In this document: positions 57,200 through 64,000 of the stretch, piece by piece
Layout of the letters: each line of letters begins with the position of its first letter
Position numbering within the stretch: position 1 is the stretch's first letter
DNA from: Solanum dulcamara
Lineage: Eukaryota > Streptophyta > Magnoliopsida > Solanales > Solanaceae
DNA length: 64,000 nt
NCBI RefSeq assembly: GCF_947179165.1
Contig: NC_077246.1
Location: 69,536,421 to 69,600,420, forward strand
Direction: 5' to 3'
The notes under the pieces: model-generated
Seen by the model: only the letters and a program-made list of their open reading frames with translations
What the model was told of the DNA's origin: nothing
The model's database searches: none
Made by a program: the position numbers and the translations under genes

Positions 57200-59340
57200 A
57201 ATGTCTATTTTGTCCTTAATTTTCTATCTTCCATCACCTGTTTATACAAATAAAAATAATAGGTAATATAATCGTTTTTAAATATATTTCAAAAATAATA
57301 CAAAAATATTAATAAAAATAAAGGTATATCCTATAAAAAGATTAAAAGATTATCTATTTGTATTGTAAGTAATTTTTTATTTTTTAATTTAAAAAATATT
57401 TCATTATTAACAAACAAAAATTGCTTATCTATTCAGACATTTAAGCATAAGAGAGAATTGAAACATACACTTATATCCATTGACATATTAAATGCATGTA
57501 ATATTAAACTAATAATCATAAATAATAACATAAATTTTAATGACAAAATGATAAAAAAAATTATTCTACTTATAATTTTAATGTGCTTAAATAAAAATCT
57601 ATAAATACTTAGATTAAAAAAGATAAATAGTATACATTAGAGTTTTGATTATTATTAAAATATTCACTTTTATTCTACTCATTTATTCATTATTGAACGT
57701 CAATAATTTATATATTCATTTAAGATTTTTTGTAATTTAGTTTTTTCTAACAGAAAAAATAAGTTTTGTTTTTAATAGAAAATTTGTTACCTAGAATAAA
57801 AAATAAAAAATCATAACTTTAAAGAAGTTAAAAAAAAGACAAGGGTTCATAATACAAAGGGTAAAATAGATATTTCAAAAAATTAATTAGAATAAAGGAG
57901 GAAAAATAATTATTATTGAAAGTTGGGAGAAAATTTAATTTTTAAATCAGTTTCTCAGTAACTATATAGCAAAAAAATTCCAAAAGCATCGATTGGAATA
58001 GAAAAACCAACGAATACGCTCTTGGACCACAGGAAAATCATCATTTTGATCGCCTTTTCAATATAAGATCCTTTCAAACGGATTCCATTCAGTCCGGCGA
58101 AAATAATTTTGACCCTTTTTTTTCTTACTAATGATTTTCTTGCTTTGGTGGGCTATTAAGTGCTTAAATTTCTTTAGTCAAAAGGCTGTTAACTCAATTA
58201 TTTTAATTTGTGTGCACTCAATCTGTTATTATTTTTTTGAATTCATAGTCTTTTGCCACTTTTTTAGCACTTTGCTAGTCATTTTTTTATTATATAGATT
58301 TGACTAATTAACATAATTTTTTATAGGTTGTGGGCATTTTGTTTTTTTCTGAGTTGGGCATATCTGGTGAGTGGCTCCAATTTTATCTAGAGAAGTCAAT
58401 CTCCTTCTTAAGACTTTTGTGAAGTATTCACGGTTGGTACAAGTTGTATAACAAGTGAAAGTTACAAAGTAAACAAAATTATGATAAATTATGGTCAAGT
58501 CAGAATTTAAAATTTATAAATTCATAATTCATCTAAATTATTGAGTTTGCAGTTAAATATTTTTTAATATAAAAATAGAGTTGAAGTAAAAATTTGTATG
58601 TTTATTTAAACTCAAATGGAATGTTTTAGCTCCACCCTTAATCACACATCGTGGATTCAAGTTTTTTGCAATCGAGAATCAAGATTTGATGACTCTTAAT
58701 TTATATTGGCAAATATAATCTTTCTTAAGTCATTGATGGACCAACACCATCATATATGTACCACGAGAATTCTAATGATGAATAATCAAAACGTTTCATA
58801 AATAGTTTTTGACATTGAAGAATATTCATATATGTCACTTGAATTTTCAAATTCACGATATCAAGTATTTATACTTTGTTCTAATGATGAATAATCATCT
58901 ATTTTGAATGTTTTATAAATAGTTAAGATATTGAAGAATATTCATATATGTCACTTGAATTTTCAAATTTACAATATTCACATATTTACACTTTATTCTA
59001 ATGATGAATAATCATCTATTTTGAACGTTTCATAAATAGTTGGAACATTGAAGAATATTCAAAAATGAAAGAGAGTAAAAGCTTTAGGTAAAAAGAACTA
59101 ACTAGTGTACTTCACTAGTTAGAATTTGGAGCCATGAACAAACAAGTTTTGTATTCTCTCTCTCACAATTTATATAATATATTTTCTTTTTTAATCAGTC
59201 TAATAAAAATAATATGTTTTTATATTTATTAATATCCTCAATAAGATGATTTATAGTCATATAAATATTCATAATTTATTTTAAATTCTAAATTTTAAAA
59301 GTTTTTTATTTTTTTCTTAAATTTTGTGTCAAGTCTAATA
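57200..59340. other. AT-rich spacer, nothing recognised
   Basis: Very AT-rich with many short poly-A/poly-T runs. A ~110-bp stretch containing GAAGAATATTCATATATGTC and TTCTAATGATGAATAATCA is repeated three times at about 58770-59060. No gene is supported. Confidence 0.5.
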
Positions 59341-59347
59341 ATATATA

Positions 59348-59823
59348 CTCCCTCCGTTTTAATTTATTTATCTACTTTCCCTTTTAGTATGTCTCAAAAA
59401 GAATGATTTTTTTTCTTTTTTATCAATTTTTTAATGCTAACTTTTCAAGTAACATGTTTAAGACTATTTCGTATATTTGACATATATTTAATTTAAAATT
59501 ACAATATTCAAAAAAATTCTTAATTTTCTTAAATTCCCTGTCCAATCAAAAAAGTCAAACAAATTGAAACAGCGGCCTTTTCTTTTAATTTATTTGACCT
59601 ATTTTTCTTTTTAGTTTCAAATCGAATGATTCTTTCCCTTTTTAGTAATTTTTTAATTCAAAATTTTTAAATGACATGTTTAAGACCACATGATTAAAAA
59701 ATATTTTGATATATTTACCATATCTTTAATTTAAAACAATAAGATTTAAATTATTTTTTTTTAAACTTCGTATTAAATTTAAATAGATCAAATAAATTAA
59801 AACGAAGAAAATGACGGATGGAG
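59348..59823. mobile_element. Stowaway-type element, possibly two nested copies
   Basis: Ends CTCCCTCCGTTTTAATTTAT and GACGGATGGAG, flanked by TA (59346-59347 and 59824-59825). Near 59570 an inner pair of similar ends (AAATTGAAACAGCGGCC, TTTTAATTTATTTGACC) suggests two elements back to back. Confidence 0.65.
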
Positions 59824-60209
59824 TATTATTATTCTAAGAATATCCTTTTTGACTATTTGTGCGTTTTGTGGGCGGCACACGAGTGGTCTTCCTTTTTTTT
59901 TATTGGAGAATTATTGTTATACTACTTAATAACCCGATATTTATTAGACACATGGAGTCATGATCTTTCCGTAAAAATAGATTATTTATATATATATAAA
60001 ATTAATATAATATTATCTATTAACATTCATACGGTAAGAAGATAATATAAGAAGATAAAATAGTGTACTTAATTAATTGGTTATTGAGTTATTTATTTAG
60101 AGAATTAGAGATCTGTTGGATAATGTTAACATCTTGTCTATGGCAACGCCCGTGAAGGGGCTAAGTAGTCCGAATCTAAGTCATAATCAAATATGACGCT
60201 TATTTGATG

Positions 60210-60213
<4 letters not shown>

Positions 60214-60247
<34 letters not shown>

Positions 60248-60360
60248 GGAACAGACCCTACACGAGGCTCCCACCTCTCGTGCACAGTCAGGGGTTAAGC
60301 AACACCCCCAAGCCTTAACATAAATAATCAAAATAAAAATACAAGGAGGAAGACATAAAC
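60214..60360 (-). mobile_element. Poly(A)-tailed retroposon, minus orientation
   Basis: A ~30-base T run opens the insert, followed by GGGAACAGACCCTACACGAG, CTCGTGCACAGTCAGGGG and ACACCCCCAAGCC. The flanks CTTATTTGATGAATTT (left) and CTTACTTTGATGAATTT (right) match with one gap, a likely target duplication. The body is GC-richer than its surroundings and looks like a truncated LINE 3' UTR or a processed transcript end; not identified. Confidence 0.65.
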
Positions 60361-60692
60361 CTTACTTTGATGAATTTAGTTAAGAAACAAAGTTACGTTT
60401 TTGATATCAACTATAACTTTTGATATAATAATAACTGTTTGATTCTAACATGATCGATTTTAACTTAATATAATTCATGACTGATGTTTATAGCTAAATT
60501 ATGCAGTATATGAATTCATGGTCTCTTCGTAAAATTAAATTATTTATGTATATATAAAATTAACATAATATTAAATGCTACAAGAAAATTAAATAATGCA
60601 CTTAATTAAATATTAAATTATTTACCTAGAGGACTAACCATCGATTGTAAGTTAATACATTTTTTTCTTTATTTTAATAATGCAATCACATA

Positions 60693-60977
60693 CTACCTCT
60701 GTCTTATATTAGATGGACACTTCAAACTTTACACAGTGATTAAGAAATCATTAATACATTGAAAAACTTTACCATTTTACCATTTTTTTATATTAACGCA
60801 ATATACATCGAGTATTAAAATATCTAGTATTAAAAATTGTTTACATTCAAAATGTCATATTAATTGTAGGGGTAAAATAAAAAAAAATTAATTAATTTCA
60901 TCTTGATTTAGTAAGTGATCAAGTAATATGAAATAAATATTTTTAATAAGATCCTTATCTAATATGGATGGAGGTAG
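60693..60977. mobile_element. Stowaway MITE
   Basis: Ends CTACCTCTGTCTTATATTAG and CTAATATGGATGGAGGTAG are inverted repeats, flanked by TA (60691-60692, 60978-60979). 285 bp, noncoding. Confidence 0.8.
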
Positions 60978-61258
60978 TACTAGAAATTATAGATTCATCT
61001 CCGCATAAAAAAATCATAATAATAATAATATGATTATAATAGTTTCTCATTAAAGAATAATTAAAATGAGAAGTATAAATTATTATTTAAAAACTTTTCA
61101 TACATAAATTTCTTTTTTTTTTGGACTAATTAAAATAAGAAATTAAAAAATATATTAATTAGGACGGAGAATTATCTTTCTTACAGCCGACTTTTGGATT
61201 CCCCCCATGAGAAAGTGGACCCTACCGGATGACGAGAGCAGTGACAAAATAAGAAGCA

Positions 61259-61282
61259 CACGTGGGGACATATTTCCACGTG
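61259..61282. promoter_or_regulatory. Pair of G-boxes/ABREs upstream of the NAC gene
   Basis: Two CACGTG cores at 61259-61264 (ACACGTGGGG) and 61277-61282 (TTCCACGTGTC), 18 bp apart and in near-inverted arrangement. They lie ~1.3 kb before the NAC start. ACACGTGG-type sites bind bZIP/bHLH factors and mediate ABA or light responses in plants; ATAF-type NAC genes are often ABA-induced. Function here is inferred. Confidence 0.5.
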
Positions 61283-61539
61283 TCATCCTATGATTGGATA
61301 CTACTGTTCTATTTAGTCTATGGCTGCGGTCAGCCCAAAAACCCAAAGACCCCACACACACCCACTAGCTTAGAATTCTTGATCACCAAGTAACTTTTTT
61401 CTTGAAAGTACTTCCACCCCCCACCCCCACGCCCACCCTTTTAATGCTTAAAATAAAAAAATAATTGATCTCCTTTTTAAGAAAAAAGTAATTATATTAT
61501 CTCATTTGACTATACATATACAATAATAGTATATTCAGT

Positions 61540-61880
61540 ATAATCTTATTAGTGAAATATGAAAAGATGGTGTAATATATACAAATCTTATCTTTACCTT
61601 GAAAGGTAGGGAACTGTTATCCTCTAATTCAATTCTCGATCTTCAATTTTTTTTTTATCTAAAGTTATGTACTTCGTAAGTTGAAGTTATGTCATTTCCT
61701 AATTAACTACTTACTCCCAACTCTTATTTAGTCTACTTCTACCTCTCCTAACTCCTGCTACAACTAACCTCTCGCATTTCCTTACCGACATATTCATCAT
61801 CTTCACATATTTGAACCACCACAGTTTTATTTCCCTCATTTTTTTCACCACAAAAGTTACTCCCATTTTGCCCTATAAAA
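61540..61880 (-). pseudogene. RTE LINE C-terminal/tail fragment in the NAC promoter
   Basis: On the minus strand, broken frames match RTE C-terminus: KLWWFKYVKMMN (RLRWFGHVKRR-like), VRKCERLVVAGVRRGRSRLN, then LQLTKYITLDK. The tail words GAGAATTGAATTAGAGG-ATAACAGTTCCCTACCTTTC correspond to the GAGCCGAGGG tail. It is heavily decayed and sits ~720 bp before the NAC start. Confidence 0.7.
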
Positions 61881-62395
61881 CTTTGTTTCTAAGCATATCT
61901 CTCATATTATGCACATATATCTATCAGGGCACACTCGCTATCTTCATCTTTTGAACTTTGAAGATTCTTAATTGGTCAACAATTTATTTATGTTTTATAC
62001 TATAATCAGAATTTTTTTTTAATATTAACTATATATTTTTAAAAAATAATTTCAATTATATGTAAATAATGTTATTTCCCTCTAACAGGAAATTAGATGA
62101 ACTCTTAAACCTTGCCCTACAACAATATTGGTCTAAATTTAATTTAATACGCGATTAAAAAAGAACAACTTGCGAAAAAATCTAGAGATATTTTAACTTT
62201 TAAAATGAGAAATATTTTTAATTTTAATAAATTATTAAAACATATTATAAAAAAAAAAAACATATACACAAAAATCAATATATGCTTGTCGACATAATTA
62301 CTAGTGGTCCTAATTCCTGCTGTCAAACTCTACAACACGTTTTATTTTATTATTATAATTATTATTATTATAATTATTGACCAGTTTCAATCCAC

Positions 62396-62431
62396 CACGT
62401 GCAATTTGCCCCCTTTTTCTCTCTATATATA
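62396..62431 (+). promoter_or_regulatory. G-box and TATA box of the NAC gene
   Basis: CACGTG at 62396-62401 and TATATATA at 62424-62431, about 170 bp before the start codon. They are followed by a purine-rich AAGCAGCAGAAGAAG-type leader. This is the likely core promoter. Confidence 0.65.
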
Positions 62432-62601
62432 CACTTCACACCAACAAGTATTTTTTTGTCAAAGCAAACTGAAACTAAGCAAAGCAGCAGAAGAAGCAAG
62501 CAGAGAAGAAAACAGAGGAAAATTAAAAGCGATCTATTGAATCGAATCGAGTCGAATAGGGAAAGAAAAGGAAAGTTAGGAAGAGTGAGAATTTGAAGGA
62601 A

Positions 62602-64000
62602 ATGATCAAAGGAGTAGCCGGAAATCAGCAATTGGTGTTACCGGCGGGATTCAGATTCCATCCGACGGACGACGAATTGGTGCAGCATTATCTCTGCAGG
62701 AAATGTGCAGGACAGACGATTTCAGTTTCAATTATAGCTGAAATTGATCTTTACAAGTTTGATCCATGGCAGTTGCCTGGTAATTTTGACTCTTCATTTA
62801 TTTAATTCTTACAAATTCTAAGTTAATTTTTTTAAAAAAAAGAAACTGCTTAAGCTAGCATGTGATCATAAATTTTAAATTAGATTTTGAAATTTGTTTC
62901 AAGGATATGTTTTGCTATTAAAATTTGAAATATAGATTCTGTTTGGATGGGTTTAAAAAAAATAATTTTTATGTATGAAGTGTTTTTAGAACTTTGAATT
63001 GCTAAAAGTTATTTTTATAAATAAGCAGTTATTGTTTGAATAAAAGTGTTTATGTTGAAAATAAGTGTTTGAATTTTAGGGTTAAAAGAATTAAAAGGAT
63101 AGTTTGGAAATTTCCTTAAAATACAAGGGATATAAAAGTAATTTTCATGCTCAAATAAAATAACTTTAACCACTTAAAAAAAGTTATAAATTTTAATTTT
63201 TTATTTTTGACGGAATTTAAGAACTTTATGGCTTTAAGTTAGCAGCATCCAAACGGCTCCTAATCTTCAAATATTTTCTAGGTTCCAAAAAGGGGCTCAA
63301 ATCAAACTTTCACTCACAAAAATTCAAAATTTTCCAACTAAACTGCATGTCACAACTTCAAACCTTAAAAATCATAACTTCAAAAACTCAAATTTGCAGA
63401 TTTCAACTTCCATAGTCAAATAGGATCTAAGTTAGCATTTAACTATAAATTTTGAATCAAATTTTAAAAAATTATCTTCAAATATCTGTTTGATCCTAAA
63501 AGTTGACCTTCAGGCTCAAACAAGTTTTGTAACTTTCACTTATAAAATTTCAAATTTTTTTCCAAATAAACTGCACATCTAAACACAACTACAAATTCTA
63601 AAAATCACAGCTTATAAAACTTAAATTTTAAAATTTCAACTTCAAAATCCACGGAAAAACGAAAACTTTTAACTTTATTGGAAAATTTTGCCTTTTCAAC
63701 TTTTTTTTTCTTCCTAACTTTATTTTTGTTGGTAAATGCAGAGAAGGCTTTGTATGGTGAAAAGGAATGGTATTTTTTCTCACCAAGAGATAGAAAATAT
63801 CCAAACGGTTCAAGGCCGAACCGAGCAGCAGGAACCGGTTATTGGAAGGCAACCGGAGCTGATAAACCGGTAGGAAAACCCAAAACATTAGGTATAAAGA
63901 AGGCACTTGTGTTCTATGCTGGAAAAGCACCAAGAGGAACAAAAACCAATTGGATAATGCACGAGTACCGGCTCGCTAATGTGGACCGGTCTGCTGGCAA
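62602..64000 (+). CDS. NAC transcription factor, ATAF subgroup (partial)
   Basis: Exon 1 62602-62779, exon 2 from 63742, running past the window end. Start chosen at ATG 62602, which gives [19 protein letters not shown]; the in-frame TTG 9 bp upstream is not a plausible start. The NAC domain is present nearly whole: [19 protein letters not shown] (A), [16 protein letters not shown] (B), [20 protein letters not shown] (C), [13 protein letters not shown] and [17 protein letters not shown] (D), [10 protein letters not shown] (E). The intron falls at LP|EKALYG, the conserved first-intron site of NAC genes. The sequence fits the ATAF1/2-like group (stress, senescence and ABA responses), closest from memory to Solanaceae NAC1-type proteins. 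The activation domain is outside the window. Confidence 0.95.

Noticed and set aside
62593..62601. Alternative NAC start at TTG 62595
   Set aside because: Non-ATG start with no support; ATG 62602 gives the expected NAC N-terminus.

Overview
This is a nuclear plant DNA window, almost certainly from a Solanaceae species (nightshade family; Solanum, Capsicum or Nicotiana type). The evidence is intron-rich genes with GT..AG junctions, AT-rich spacers, a TS SINE and other Solanaceae-type tRNA-derived SINEs, Stowaway/hAT/Tourist-type MITEs, and many copies of an RTE-clade LINE tail ending in (TTG)n. The genus cannot be fixed from the sequence alone. No CRISPR, operon or bacterial structure is present.

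Layout. 1-4.5 kb: a 363-bp tandem array nested in a larger ~1.4-kb duplication. 4.5-8.1 kb: MITEs and a TS SINE. 8.15-14.86 kb (+): an AIPP2-like PHD-finger protein in six exons with very long, repeat-filled introns. 16.43-23.17 kb (+): PBC1, the 20S proteasome beta-3 subunit, seven exons. 23.76-25.54 kb: a 5'-truncated RTE LINE with a 17-bp target duplication. 26.63-29.67 kb (-): a thylakoid-lumen PsbP-domain protein, three exons. 29.72-40.27 kb: a 10.5-kb Mutator-like element (MULE) with matching 10-bp target duplications. It carries a decayed DUF1985/Ulp1-type peptidase gene (+) and a decayed mudrA transposase gene (-) facing each other across a 172-bp tandem array. 42.55-50.52 kb (+): SRT2, a mitochondrial-type sirtuin, eleven exons. 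50.5-62.6 kb: spacer with a solo LTR nested in a Tourist-like element, LINE fragments, Stowaways and SINEs. 62.60-64.00 kb (+): the start of an ATAF-type NAC transcription factor, cut by the window end.

The five host genes look intact across the exons visible here and have no evident shared pathway (chromatin reading, proteolysis, photosynthetic lumen, NAD-dependent deacylation, stress transcription). The spacers and introns are where the activity is. The most unusual items are: (1) the MULE, inserted 38 bp from the start codon of the PsbP-like gene, whose noncoding gaps are filled with degenerate CAGCAA/TTGCTG minisatellites, two of them in opposite orientation around the 172-bp array; (2) a series of RTE-tail insertions of 1782, 243, 41, 25 and 23 bp, each with target duplications; (3) paralogous empty and filled sites that date a Stowaway insertion. 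Exon boundaries were read by eye from frame continuity and splice dinucleotides; their lengths sum to whole codons for the four complete genes.
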